64,000 nucleotides of DNA. Source: Alphaproteobacteria bacterium (GTDB taxonomy: Bacteria > Pseudomonadota > Alphaproteobacteria > Elsterales > Elsteraceae). Within the stretch, counting starts at the first letter, position 1, and each line of letters starts with the position of its first letter. Location of the stretch: positions 1-64,000 of the forward strand of contig JAAFIC010000001.1 in the NCBI GenBank assembly GCA_013298565.1, written 5' to 3'. The position numbers were made by a program, and so were the translations under genes. Under the pieces are notes generated by a model. It made no database searches. It saw nothing but the letters and a program-made list of their open reading frames with translations, and was not told the origin of the DNA. This document shows positions 1-12,092 of this stretch, in pieces.

Positions 1-209
1 GCCAAGCGTTGCATGGCCTCGGCATCGTCCCAGATTAGCTCGAAATAATCGCAGATTTGCCGCACCAACCCGCGTGAGGGGCGGCCTCGGTGGCCGTTTT
101 CTAAAGCCGACAGATAGGCCGGGCTGATTTCCAGCGCGGCGGCCATCGCCCGGAGGGAGACTTTTTTAGTCAGCCGCAGCGTGCGGCAGCGTTCGCCGAA
201 GGGCGTCAT
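1..209 (-). CDS. XRE-type helix-turn-helix regulator (C-terminally truncated by window edge)
   Basis: Minus-strand translation from the ATG at 209 reads MTPFGERCRTLRLTKKVSLRAMAAALEISPAYLSALENGHRGRPS..., a typical HTH_3 pattern. Its start overlaps the stop of the next gene. Confidence 0.75.
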   Translation of the reverse strand, partial: MTPFGERCRTLRLTKKVSLRAMAAALEISPAYLSALENGHRGRPSRGLVRQICDYFELIWDDAEAMQRL

Positions 210-889
210 GGGCGCGGGCCTCGCGTGTCGTTCCGGTCGCGCCGGATCAGCAGATAGAACGCGCCCGCGCCGCCGTGCTGGGGTTTGGCGGAGGTAATGC
301 CGAGAATTTTACCGCGCAACGGCGGCTCGTTCACCCACTGCGGCAGCGCGCGACGCAGAATGCCGCGCTGCTCCGGTTCCGGCCAGGGGCGCGTGTCCGG
401 CGAGGGTGCCCCTTTGCCGGTAATCACCAGCACACAGCGCCACCCCTGCGCCCAGGCCCCTAACAGAAAACCCACCAGCCTGTCGTGCGCGGCAGCCTGG
501 GTCATGCCATGCAGATCGAGCGTGGCATCTATCTCCCGCTCGCCCCTCGCGAACCGCCGGGCCGTCGCGCGGTCGATGTTATCGAGTTTGCCCACTTTAA
601 TCGTTGGCGGCTTCGCGCGCTTCACCGGCACAGGCTCCGCAGGCTTGAACGGGGCCAGCACGGGGCCAGTCAAGCGCGGCAGCGGCGCTTCTGGTTGTAT
701 CGGCGGTGCAGGGGTTGGCGCGAGCGTGGGGCGTAGCGGCGTGATCTGCTGAGTGATCTGCTGCCACAACAGTCGCTCGGCCTCGGTCAGGGCGCGCGTG
801 CGGCGCGGGCGCGGCGCGGCAGGTTCCTTCTTGGGGGCCATCTTAGACGCGGGAGTGCGCGGGCGCGCTGCCCCCACACCCCCGCCCAA
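206..889 (-). CDS. Smr/MutS2-like domain protein; the true start is probably the internal ATG (MAPKKEP...) near 841
   Basis: LDLHGMTQAAAHDRLVGFL...VLVITGKG matches Smr-domain motifs. Confidence 0.85.
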   Translation of the reverse strand: MGGGVGAARPRTPASKMAPKKEPAAPRPRRTRALTEAERLLWQQITQQITPLRPTLAPTPAPPIQPEAPLPRLTGPVLAPFKPAEPVPVKRAKPPTIKVGKLDNIDRATARRFARGEREIDATLDLHGMTQAAAHDRLVGFLLGAWAQGWRCVLVITGKGAPSPDTRPWPEPEQRGILRRALPQWVNEPPLRGKILGITSAKPQHGGAGAFYLLIRRDRNDTRGPRP

Positions 890-911
890 GGGCGGCGGCC
901 CTTGGGGAACC
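861..911 (-). repeat. Double-hairpin palindromic repeat, copy 1 (reverse orientation)
   Basis: Reverse complement reads ggttccccaagggccgccgcccttgggcgggggtgtgggggcagcgcgccc. Confidence 0.75.
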
Positions 912-974
912 GGGGGCGGGGAAGAGGGCCATCATGGAAATCGCTAGGGCAGACTATTTTCAAACGGAGTGAGA

Positions 975-1052
975 TTCCCCAGGGGCACGCCCCTTGAGTG
1001 GGGTTGTCCTTGCGTGTTTGATGCGCGAAGCACATCGGGGGCAAGCCCCTGA
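975..1052 (+). repeat. Diverged or expanded copy 2 of the double-hairpin repeat
   Basis: ttccccaggggcacgccccttgagtggggtt...gggggcaagcccctgac; longer spacer between the two hairpins. Confidence 0.55.
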
Positions 1053-1076
1053 CGGGCGCTAACCTCGCGTGTCGGC

Positions 1077-1742
1077 CTACGCTTCGTCAAGAATGAGGAT
1101 ATGCAGCCGACGCGGGCCGTGCGCGCCTAATTGGATGGTCTGTTCAATATCGCCTGTCCGCGATGGGCCGGAAATCATGTTCACAGTGCGCGGCAATGCG
1201 CCTTGATCGCGGATTTTGTCCCACACATCCTCGTAGCGCCCAGTGATTTGGCTGCGGTTGACCATGACGATATGCGTGTCGGGCAGGAAGTTGAGACTGG
1301 TCGGCGAGTCCGGGCCGGACGTGAGCACCAGGGTGCCGGTTTCCGCCACCGCACCAATGACCGGCGTGACCGACACGAGATCCTCATTCACGGCTTTGCC
1401 GAAACGCACCGTTAGCGTTGGGCGTTCGGCCCAGGGGATGTTTTGCAGAGCGGGCGCGACAACCAAGTGCGCCGGAAGATTCTGCTCGGCCAGATAGGTC
1501 GCGACCGCGCCCGGCAGGGCCGCACTATTGGGGATATGGGCGACAGTTGCCGCCAGCGCCGTCGCCATATCCTCGAACAGCGTAACCAGTTCGGCGTGGT
1601 CTTTCTCGGTGCGGGCAAGGCCGATCTGGCGGCGGTGGGCGGTAAGGCGCTGGCGCAACCCCGCTTCGGTTGCAGCATCAAGCCCCTCCCGCCCCAGCGA
1701 GCGGCGGATGGAATCGAGAATATCGGCGCGGGCAGTGCTCAT
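1077..1742 (-). CDS. lutC: LUD-domain lactate utilization protein C
   Basis: MSTARADILDSIRRSLGRE... with ...VSVTPVIGAVAETGTLVLTSG...; directly downstream of a LutB-like gene. Confidence 0.88.
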   Translation of the reverse strand: MSTARADILDSIRRSLGREGLDAATEAGLRQRLTAHRRQIGLARTEKDHAELVTLFEDMATALAATVAHIPNSAALPGAVATYLAEQNLPAHLVVAPALQNIPWAERPTLTVRFGKAVNEDLVSVTPVIGAVAETGTLVLTSGPDSPTSLNFLPDTHIVMVNRSQITGRYEDVWDKIRDQGALPRTVNMISGPSRTGDIEQTIQLGAHGPRRLHILILDEA

Positions 1743-3160
1743 CAGCGGCTCCGGCGTTTGGCGTAGAGGGCTTGGAAGGTTTGGCCTTGCGGGGCAGGCA
1801 TATCGCGCACACGGGTCCAGCCGCCTGCGAGCGGCAAACTGGTGAAGCGGCCTTTTTTGCGTGCAGCGAGGCTTAAGCCAAACGCAACCGCGCGAGTGAA
1901 GAGGCGGTAGAGGCGCGGGCGGGTTGCCATGAAGGCCCAAGCGCCAATGCCCCAGCGCATCGCTTTCGGCGAGAGTTTCGCTTCTGCCTGCCGCTCCCGC
2001 CAATGGCGCATCATTTTTGGCAGGGGAATCTTCATCGGGCAGACCTGCTCGCACTTGCCGCAGAAGGTGGACGCATTGGGCAGGTGGCCTGCTTCATCGA
2101 CGCCGATCAACGTGGGGGTGAGCACGGCCCCCATCGGACCGGGATAGACCCAGCCGTAGGCATGGCCGCCGACGGCGCTATAGACCGGGCAATGGTTCAT
2201 GCAGGCCGAACAGCGAATACAGCGCAGCATATCCTGAAACTCCGACCCCAGCATACCGGAGCGGCCATTATCCAGCAGCACAACATGGTACTGCTCCGGC
2301 CCATCGGGGTCTTCCGCCCGGCGCGGCCCTGTGGAGAAGGTCGTGTAGGCGGAAAACTCTTGCCCCGTGGCCGACCGCGCCAGCAGGCGCAGCAGCGTGG
2401 TGGCGTCTTCCAACGTGGGGACAATCTTCTCCAAGCTGGCGATAGCGATATGCACTTTCGGCAGAAGCTGGGTTAGGTCGCCATTGCCCTCGTTAGTGAC
2501 GATAACGCTGGTGCCGGTTTCGGCGATAAGGAAGTTCGCGCCGGTAATGCCAACGTCGGCGGCAAAATATTTCGCCCGCAACTCCGTCCGCGCCTCTTCC
2601 ACCAACTGCCGATGCTCGCCAAGCGGACGATCTGGGACGAGGTGCGTGTGGGATTTGCGGAAGGTCTCCGCCACCTGTTCGGCAGTAAGATGAATGGCGG
2701 GGGCGATAATGTGGCTCGGCGGCTCCTGCCGAAGCTGGATGATATATTCCCCCAAATCGGTTTCGATGGGGGTAATGCCTTTTTGCTCCAGGAAATCATT
2801 TAGGCCGATTTCCTCGGCGATCATTGATTTGCCCTTAGTAACGGTTTTAGCATCCACTGTGCGGCAAATACCGAGCACGATCTGGCGGGCCTCTTCGGCA
2901 GTACGCGCCCAATGTACGACCCCGCCCGAGGCTGTTACCTTCGCTTCATAGGCTTCGAGATAGAAATCGAGATGGGCGAGCGTATGGTCTTTGATAGCGC
3001 GGCCCGTGTCGCGCAGCGCCTCCCACTCCGGCACTTTGGCGATGGTCGCGGCGCGCTTGTTAACGAAGCCGCCGCGCATATTGCCCAAGGCTTTCCGCAA
3101 GGTGGCGTCGTTCAGGGAATTCTTCGAGTTCGCAACGAAAGCGTGACTGGTGGCGTGCAT
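1742..3160 (-). CDS. lutB: Lactate utilization iron-sulfur protein B
   Basis: LUD domain plus two ferredoxin-type motifs (CIRCSACMNHCPVY, CGKCEQVCPMKIPLP). Confidence 0.92.
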   Translation of the reverse strand: MHATSHAFVANSKNSLNDATLRKALGNMRGGFVNKRAATIAKVPEWEALRDTGRAIKDHTLAHLDFYLEAYEAKVTASGGVVHWARTAEEARQIVLGICRTVDAKTVTKGKSMIAEEIGLNDFLEQKGITPIETDLGEYIIQLRQEPPSHIIAPAIHLTAEQVAETFRKSHTHLVPDRPLGEHRQLVEEARTELRAKYFAADVGITGANFLIAETGTSVIVTNEGNGDLTQLLPKVHIAIASLEKIVPTLEDATTLLRLLARSATGQEFSAYTTFSTGPRRAEDPDGPEQYHVVLLDNGRSGMLGSEFQDMLRCIRCSACMNHCPVYSAVGGHAYGWVYPGPMGAVLTPTLIGVDEAGHLPNASTFCGKCEQVCPMKIPLPKMMRHWRERQAEAKLSPKAMRWGIGAWAFMATRPRLYRLFTRAVAFGLSLAARKKGRFTSLPLAGGWTRVRDMPAPQGQTFQALYAKRRSR

Positions 3161-3172
3161 GACTGATGCCTT

Positions 3173-3934
3173 CTAGCGGGTTTCAGCTTCGGCGATAGCG
3201 GGGGCGGAGAGATCGCCCGCCAGCACTTCGGCGACGTGGCGGGCTTCGATGCGCGAGCCTCGGCGCTTCAGCTTTCCGGCCATATTCATCAGGCAGCCCA
3301 GATCTCCGGCCAGCACCAAATCGGCCCCGGTTTTTTCGATGGCGTCGGTTTTCTGTATCACCATCCGGTCGGAAATTTCGGGGTATTTGATGCAGAAGGT
3401 GCCGCCGAAGCCGCAGCAGGTTTCGGCATCCTCCAGTTCCGTGATCGACAGCCCTGTGATGCTGTTCAGCAGCGCGCGCGGTTGCGCCTTAATCTCCAAC
3501 TCGCGCAGGCCGGAGCAACTATCGTGATAGGTGATCCTCTTGGCGCAAGCCACCGGAACCGAGGTCACACCCAGCACGTCGGTTAAGAACGATACGAGTT
3601 CGTAGGTGCGGTGGGCCACCCGTTCGGCCGCCAGCTTTGTCGCGGGATCATCGGCAAACAGTTCCGGGTAATGGTGACGGATCATCCCCGCGCAGGAGCC
3701 GGAGGGGGCAACGATGTAATCGAGACCATCGAACGCCGCGATCACCTGCCGGGCGATCTGCTTGGTCGTAGCGCGCGCACCGCTGTTATAGGCGGGCTGG
3801 CCGCAGCAGGTTTGCTCGGCAGGAACCACCACAGTGCACCCCGCCTGCTCCAACAGCTTCAGCGCGGCAAACCCTACGCTGGGCCGATACAGATCAACCA
3901 AACAGGTCACAAAAAGCCCGACCCGTGCGCCCAT
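3173..3934 (-). CDS. lutA: (Fe-S)-binding protein, lactate utilization protein A
   Basis: Two CCG-type cysteine motifs (EQTCCGQPAYNSG, AETCCGFGGTFCIKYPEIS); operon context with lutBC. Confidence 0.9.
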   Translation of the reverse strand: MGARVGLFVTCLVDLYRPSVGFAALKLLEQAGCTVVVPAEQTCCGQPAYNSGARATTKQIARQVIAAFDGLDYIVAPSGSCAGMIRHHYPELFADDPATKLAAERVAHRTYELVSFLTDVLGVTSVPVACAKRITYHDSCSGLRELEIKAQPRALLNSITGLSITELEDAETCCGFGGTFCIKYPEISDRMVIQKTDAIEKTGADLVLAGDLGCLMNMAGKLKRRGSRIEARHVAEVLAGDLSAPAIAEAETR

Positions 3935-4031
3935 GCCAAACCCCTCCCCCAAACCCTAGACTGCCGCTTGTTCCAACAGCATTGCTGGGCAAGAGTTTGG
4001 GCGGGAAGGACGGCGGCGGCAAGGGGGATGT

Positions 4032-4697
4032 TTAGGCCGGGACGCGAACTGTCGCGGCGGGGCTGTGCGCGGCGTAAGGTGCCTGTGGCCGCCAATTGGG
4101 AATCTCGGGATAGTGCTGGATCATCTCATAGTCATTGAAGATTGACGCCCAGGCGTCAGCAGGAGCTGTATTTTTGACAATATGAATGACCGTATCGATG
4201 GCCCGGATCATAGCGGGTTCGATCCAGCCGCCTTCAAGAGACGCAAACTCCCCGGCAAAATAGAGCTTTTTGCTGCGAGAATGGTTTTGATTCCAAGTGA
4301 GTTGGGCATAGTTCCAATCGAAACTCCCGGCCCGATACAGTTTAGCGCAGCTTCGGTAGAGGGGTTGGCGCTCCCATTGCCAGACGATTGGCTGCGCTGC
4401 TTGATCGATGAAGTCCGACATTTTTGGCAAACCGCTGCGTTGCAGAACCGCGTCGAGCCGCGCCAGGGCGCGCGCGGCAAGAGTTGTATCGTCAGGATGT
4501 TCATTTTCTGCGGCGAGCTTATTGGCGTCGTCTTCCCAGGTGTAAGAACAGAGCAGCACACCGGGATCATCGGAAGGTTGCCCCTCTGCATCGGTTTCCA
4601 GAGCATAACCATTACGATGACTTGTGGAATATCGCTGACTTCCCAAAAAAACATCTACCCGAACTGCCCCGCATAACCATTCGCTTGCGCCCTTCAA
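4032..4697 (-). pseudogene. C-terminal remnant of a flavin amine oxidase (tryptophan 2-monooxygenase-like)
   Basis: GVLLCSYTWEDDANKL and LYFAGEFASLEGGWIEPAMIRAIDTV are amine-oxidase C-terminal motifs. The expected preceding segment (FFWEVSDIPQVIV) is in another frame with an upstream in-frame stop, and no FAD-binding N-terminus is present. Confidence 0.75.
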
Positions 4698-4699
4698 TC

Positions 4700-4717
4700 A
4701 TATCCGTTATCGGATAT
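4700..4717. promoter_or_regulatory. Perfect inverted repeat atatccg-ttat-cggatat, possible MarR operator
   Basis: 7-bp perfect arms with a 4-nt spacer, upstream of a MarR-like gene. Confidence 0.5.
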
Positions 4718-4734
4718 ATCTGTTTTTGGATAAA

Positions 4735-4764
4735 ACCCCCGCCGAAGCTGGGGGCGCTTTTTTA
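4735..4764 (+). terminator. Intrinsic-terminator-like hairpin ahead of the MarR-like gene
   Basis: cccccgc-cgaa-gc(t)ggggg followed by cgctttttta. Confidence 0.55.
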
Positions 4765-4849
4765 TCTCCAACCGAAAGCCTCAAGCATGATGCCCCTCTG
4801 GAGCGCGCAGGCTGCCCTGGAGGGCGGAGAGGTTCCCAGAGGCCGGGGG

Positions 4850-5269
4850 ATGGAGAGCGCTAACGCGGCCCTTCCCAAGCTGATCCGAGTGTTGGAAGAG
4901 TTCCGCACGCTCGATCCTGATCTTCCTATTCAATATGCCCTCTCGTTCCTAACCTTGGCACAAAACGAGGGGCTTTCTATGGGCGAGCTGGCGCAGCGCC
5001 TCGCGATTGCTCAATCGTCCGCCTCGCGCAATATCGCCGCCCTGTCGGACTGGCATTCGTTCGGCAAACCCGGCTTGGGGCTGGTGGAAGCCCGCGAAGA
5101 CCCGCGCGAGCGCCGCCGCAAACGGGTGAGCCTAACCGCAAAGGGCCACGCTTTCGTGCATCGCCTGACGGCTTTGATGGCGGAGAATAGCGTGCCGGAT
5201 ATAACTGTTATGCCCGAAGCGCCCGGTTTGGCGTTAGACGGGCGCGCGGCGGTTATCGCTGATGGATAA
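4850..5269 (+). CDS. MarR-family transcriptional regulator
   Basis: LPIQYALSFLTLAQNEGLSMGELAQRLAIAQSSASRNIAAL...REDPRERRRKRVSLTAKG is a winged-HTH MarR pattern. Start chosen at ATG 4850. Confidence 0.75.
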   Translation: MESANAALPKLIRVLEEFRTLDPDLPIQYALSFLTLAQNEGLSMGELAQRLAIAQSSASRNIAALSDWHSFGKPGLGLVEAREDPRERRRKRVSLTAKGHAFVHRLTALMAENSVPDITVMPEAPGLALDGRAAVIADG

Positions 5270-5390
5270 GCATAATGTTCACGCCTGTGCATAAGGCACT
5301 TCCCCCAAAGCGCCGCTATGGTATAATTGGAATACTTTCCGACTAGGCTGTAAGGCTCTCGGGTGACTAAAGGATTGAAGACGCATCGCC

Positions 5391-6512
5391 ATGAAACTGA
5401 CGATTGATCGTGCCGCTCTGCTCAAAAGCCTCGCCCATGTGCAAAGTGTCGTTGAGCGGCGTAATACGATCCCAATCCTCTCCAATATCCTAATTGAAGC
5501 GCAGGATGGTGACAGCGTCTCGCTGACCGCGACCGATATGGATTTGGATATGGTGGACCGCGTGACCTGTTCGGTCAGCGTGCCGGGGTCTGTAACGGCT
5601 CCCGCCCATACGCTGTACGATATTGTTCGCAAGCTGCCCGATGGTGCGTCGGTCGAACTTACCTCCGAGCCGGAGAAAGAGCGGGTGACGGTGCGCGCCG
5701 GGCGCTCCACCTTCACGCTGCCCTCGCTGCCAACGGCAGATTTCCCCAGCCTTGCGTCGGATGATCTGCCGTTCAACTTTACGCTGTCGTCGGCAGAGCT
5801 GAAGGCGCTGATCGACCGGACCAGCTTTGCGATTTCCACCGAAGAAACCCGCTATTATCTGAACGGGATTTATCTGCACGCAACCCAGCAGCCGAGCGGC
5901 CCGGTTATGCGCGGCGTTGCGACTGACGGCCACCGGCTTGCCCGCGTAGAGTTGCCGCTGCCGAAGGGCGCGGAAGGCATTCCCGGCGTTATCATGCCGC
6001 GTAAAGTGGTGTTGGAACTCCGCAAGCTCCTGGACGAGTCCGATGGGGCGGTTACGATTGGCCTGTCCGAAACGCGCATTCGGTTGGCGTTTGGCGCGAT
6101 CATCTTGTCGTCGAAGCTGATCGACGGCACCTTCCCGGACTATGAGCGCGTTATTCCGACGGGCAATGATAAGGTGCTGGAACTCAACCGCAATAGTTTT
6201 GCCGAAGCGGTGGACCGGGTTGCGACGATCTCGACCGAGAAAAGCCGCGCCGTGAAAATCGCCCTCGGCACCAATGGGCTAACGCTAACGGCCCATAGCC
6301 CGGAAGCGGGCAGCGCGCTGGAAGAGTTGGAAGTTTCCTACACCAGCAGTCCGTTCGAGATTGGTTTCAACTCGCGCTATCTGCTCGATATTCTGAAGCA
6401 GGTTCAAGGCGATGTGGCGCAGTTCATTATGGCCGACGCCGCCTCCCCCACGGTGGTGCGCGACCGCGCCGATGGCAGCGCGATTTACGTGCTGATGCCG
6501 ATGCGGGTGTGA
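5391..6512 (+). CDS. dnaN: DNA polymerase III beta subunit (sliding clamp)
   Basis: MKLTIDRAALLKSLAHVQSVVERRNTIPILSNILIEA...; C-terminal ADGSAIYVLMPMRV. Confidence 0.97.
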   Translation: MKLTIDRAALLKSLAHVQSVVERRNTIPILSNILIEAQDGDSVSLTATDMDLDMVDRVTCSVSVPGSVTAPAHTLYDIVRKLPDGASVELTSEPEKERVTVRAGRSTFTLPSLPTADFPSLASDDLPFNFTLSSAELKALIDRTSFAISTEETRYYLNGIYLHATQQPSGPVMRGVATDGHRLARVELPLPKGAEGIPGVIMPRKVVLELRKLLDESDGAVTIGLSETRIRLAFGAIILSSKLIDGTFPDYERVIPTGNDKVLELNRNSFAEAVDRVATISTEKSRAVKIALGTNGLTLTAHSPEAGSALEELEVSYTSSPFEIGFNSRYLLDILKQVQGDVAQFIMADAASPTVVRDRADGSAIYVLMPMRV

Positions 6513-7651
6513 TCCCGGTTTCTGAAACGATTCCGGCACTAAGCCGGGTTCGGCTGCATGATTTTCGCTCCCACGCAGCGCTCGATCTCACCGTTTCAGC
6601 GCCGTGTGTGATTCTAACGGGCGATAATGGGGCGGGGAAAACCAATCTGCTCGAAGCCCTGTCGTTCCTGGCGCCGGGGCGGGGGTTTCGGCGGGCGGCG
6701 ATCCAGGAGATCGACCGACAGAAGGGTGCGGGGGGGTGGTCCATGCAGGTGGCGCTGGAAACCGCTCACGGCACTCTTGAAATCGCTACGGGCCGCGTGC
6801 CCGCACACGGCGACCGGCGGCAAATCCGTATCGACGGCGAACCAGTCAAAACTCAGAGCGCCCTGTCGGACCTGCTCGTTGTGTCCTGGCTCACACCCGT
6901 GATGGACCGATTGTTTCAAGACGGGGCGGCGGCGCGGCGGCGGTTTTTGGATCGTCTCGTTCACGGCTTTCTGCCCGATCATCTCCAGCACCTCAGCCGC
7001 TACGAAGCCGCCCAGCGCGACCGGCTGCGGCTGTTGCGCGAGGGGGTTGATGGGAGGGGGAAGGGCGGCAAACGCCCCGATCCGCACTGGTTGGCCGCGC
7101 TAGAAGACACGATGGCGAGCGACGGCACTGCGATTGCGGCGGCGCGCTGCGACATTACGCAACGCCTTAGCCTTGCGGTGGCCGCAGGCGTTGGGCCGTT
7201 TCCCGCCGCCGATCTTGCCATGCTGGGGGCGCTGGAACAGGCTTTGTCCGAAAAGCCCGCCCTTGCCGTGGAAGAGGATTTCCGCCGCACGCTGCGCCAA
7301 ACCCGCGCGCGCGACGCCGCTGCCGGAACCACCACGGAAGGGCCGCACCGCAGCGACTGGCAGGTGATCCACCGCCCGAAACAAATGCCCGCCGCGCTGT
7401 GTTCGACCGGGGAGCAAAAAGCGCTTCTCATTGCCATTCTGCTGGCCAACGCCCGCCTTATCCGCACCGCACGGGGTGCGCCGCCCCTGCTCTTATTGGA
7501 CGAAGTGGCCGCCCATCTCGATCCGAGACGACGGCAAGCGCTGGCGGAAGAGCTTTTCTCGCTGGGCGGACAATCCTGGCTAACGGGGACCGAGCCGGGC
7601 TTGTTCGAGGCGTTCGGGGCGGGGGCGGGGGCGGTTAGGGTGGGGCTTTAG
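6509..7651 (+). CDS. recF: DNA replication/repair protein RecF
   Basis: RLHDFRSHAALDL...LTGDNGAGKTNLLEALSFL Walker A; LLLLDEVAAHLD Walker B; overlaps the dnaN stop. Confidence 0.95.
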   Translation: MIPVSETIPALSRVRLHDFRSHAALDLTVSAPCVILTGDNGAGKTNLLEALSFLAPGRGFRRAAIQEIDRQKGAGGWSMQVALETAHGTLEIATGRVPAHGDRRQIRIDGEPVKTQSALSDLLVVSWLTPVMDRLFQDGAAARRRFLDRLVHGFLPDHLQHLSRYEAAQRDRLRLLREGVDGRGKGGKRPDPHWLAALEDTMASDGTAIAAARCDITQRLSLAVAAGVGPFPAADLAMLGALEQALSEKPALAVEEDFRRTLRQTRARDAAAGTTTEGPHRSDWQVIHRPKQMPAALCSTGEQKALLIAILLANARLIRTARGAPPLLLLDEVAAHLDPRRRQALAEELFSLGGQSWLTGTEPGLFEAFGAGAGAVRVGL

Positions 7652-7676
7652 ATTGATTAGACTTCAAGCGGGCGCG

Positions 7677-7976
7677 CTAAAACACCCAAACCCCATCCCG
7701 TGCAATTTCCTGTCGTAGCGCTGCCCGCATTACCGGCTCCGACACGAGATCTACCCTGTGACCAACAACGGCGGAAAGCTGCCGCTGGACGGCTGACAAG
7801 TGCCAGAGATCCAGGCGAATATCAGGGGCGAACTCGGCGGCGAGGTCGATGTCGCTGGCCTCTGTCGCCTCCCCACGCGCGACCGAGCCAAACAAGCTGA
7901 GATGTTGCACGCCCGCCTGTTGAAGTTCGGGCGCGTGGCGACGCAGCAGTAAGATCAGGTCAGCGCGGGAAATCAT
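7677..7976 (-). CDS. MNT-type nucleotidyltransferase domain protein (no adjacent HEPN partner)
   Basis: LSLFGSVARGEATEASDIDLAAEF matches the GSxARGEA...SDIDL motif. Confidence 0.85.
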   Translation of the reverse strand: MISRADLILLLRRHAPELQQAGVQHLSLFGSVARGEATEASDIDLAAEFAPDIRLDLWHLSAVQRQLSAVVGHRVDLVSEPVMRAALRQEIARDGVWVF

Positions 7977-8070
7977 GACCGAAGAGTAACATTATCGTGG
8001 CTCTCCCTCAATTCCGAACCGCCAGCACCCCGCCCGCAACCCCGTCTTCAGTCAAAGCAGCGTACCGGAC

Positions 8071-8415
8071 TTACGCCTCGGGGGCCGTTTCGTCGTGAAT
8101 ATCGGTCGTCGGACCATTTTTTTGGACCGATTCGATGCCGTTATCGCGGCCTTGCGTGCTTTTATACATCTCGCTGGTGCCGATAATTTCGCCGTTTCCG
8201 GCTTTCAGGTTGAAATAGAACTGGCCGTCCTTGGCGATCAGGCGTTCGTATTTCGCATCATCGGGGGCGTTTTTTTGAACCGAGGCAATGCCTTTTTCGG
8301 CGGAATTTTTGGCGACGTAGTTTTCGCTCACAAGAATAATCTCGTGGTTTCCCGCCTTCAGCGCAAACCGAAACGCGCCGCTACCCGTTTTGCTTAGAAC
8401 ATAATAACCCGCCAT
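8071..8415 (-). CDS. YegP/DUF1508 family protein
   Basis: Tandem DUF1508-like repeats: FRFALKAGNHEIILVSENYVAKNSAEKGIASVQKN and FYFNLKAGNGEIIGTSEMYKS...GIESVQKN. Confidence 0.9.
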   Translation of the reverse strand: MAGYYVLSKTGSGAFRFALKAGNHEIILVSENYVAKNSAEKGIASVQKNAPDDAKYERLIAKDGQFYFNLKAGNGEIIGTSEMYKSTQGRDNGIESVQKNGPTTDIHDETAPEA

Positions 8416-8564
8416 TTTCGTGCCCTCGCGTTTTAGAAAACCTATCGTAATATTACCATGTTTCGGAGTGCCGAGGCTAGGGTGTCGCGCGCGAGGTGTC
8501 CCGGAAAGGCTGCCCATCCATGCCCCGCCCGATATTCACTAGCCTCTCGCGCTGCACCTGCTAA

Positions 8565-11111
<2,547 letters not shown>

Positions 11112-11162
11112 GGGGGGAAATGCGCTGGACTTTGAAAAAGCCTAGCGCATTGTTCTCGGAAA

Positions 11163-12092
11163 TTACTGGTTTAGTACTATTGCAGCGCCTGTGAGCACTA
11201 TGGGAATCATCGCAAACGCTATAATCGTTTGCGCCGCCGTAATGCCTGCCATAAGCGGAGCATCGCCGCCCAACTGGCGCGCCATCAGATAGGCTGACGA
11301 CGCGGTGGGCAGTGCTTGAAACATCACCGCAATGGTAAGGGCGGGGCCGTTTAGGCCGATGATCGTTGCGACAGCTACAGTTGCTAATGGCATGATCATA
11401 AACTTTGTGACTGAGGAAGAAAGAATCGGCTTGGTCCAGTGACGTGCCGTCTTAAAATTCAAAGCCGCGCCGACGCATATTAAACCCAAAGGCATTGAGG
11501 CTGCGCCCAGTGTTCGTAACGCTGGTTCTATGCTTGATGGTACTCGAACGCCCAACACTTGAAACGCAATGCCGGCGAAGCAGGACATAACGAGCGGGTT
11601 CAGGACCAATTGCCTCAGAATGCCCCTGGCACTCAGGCGGGCCGTTCCATACCGCGCAAAAACCAACACGCATAGGATGTTCACTGTGGGGACAATTGCA
11701 GCATTGCAGATTGCCGCCAGCGCAATCCCCTGTGCGCCCAGGATGCTTGCCGCCAGACTCACGCCGACATAATTATTGAACCGGACGCTTCCTTGAAAAA
11801 TCGACGTGAAGGCAGCCCCCTCAACCGAAAAGGCTGGCCGAAGGGCGAGCAAGGCTATGGAGACAATCACTGTTGATAGAATAAGCGTTAGGGCTAGGCT
11901 CGCTACCGGTAGCTCCGTAAGATCAGCCATCGAGAGGCCGTGAAAGAATAACGCCGGGAGTAAGATAAAATAGCCTAAGCGTTCGGCTTGAGGCCAGAAA
12001 GCTTCTGCCAAAAATGCGCTGTAACGGAGATAAACACCGAGACTGATGAGCAGCAGAATCGGCAGCAAGGCCAATATCACTGTATTAATCAT
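11163..12092 (-). CDS. AEC family (auxin efflux carrier-like) transporter
   Basis: Multi-TM ORF with AEC-like N-terminal (MINTVILALLPILLLISLGVYL) and C-terminal (MFQALPTASSAYLMARQLGGDAPLMAGITAAQT) motifs. Confidence 0.85.
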   Translation of the reverse strand: MINTVILALLPILLLISLGVYLRYSAFLAEAFWPQAERLGYFILLPALFFHGLSMADLTELPVASLALTLILSTVIVSIALLALRPAFSVEGAAFTSIFQGSVRFNNYVGVSLAASILGAQGIALAAICNAAIVPTVNILCVLVFARYGTARLSARGILRQLVLNPLVMSCFAGIAFQVLGVRVPSSIEPALRTLGAASMPLGLICVGAALNFKTARHWTKPILSSSVTKFMIMPLATVAVATIIGLNGPALTIAVMFQALPTASSAYLMARQLGGDAPLMAGITAAQTIIAFAMIPIVLTGAAIVLNQ

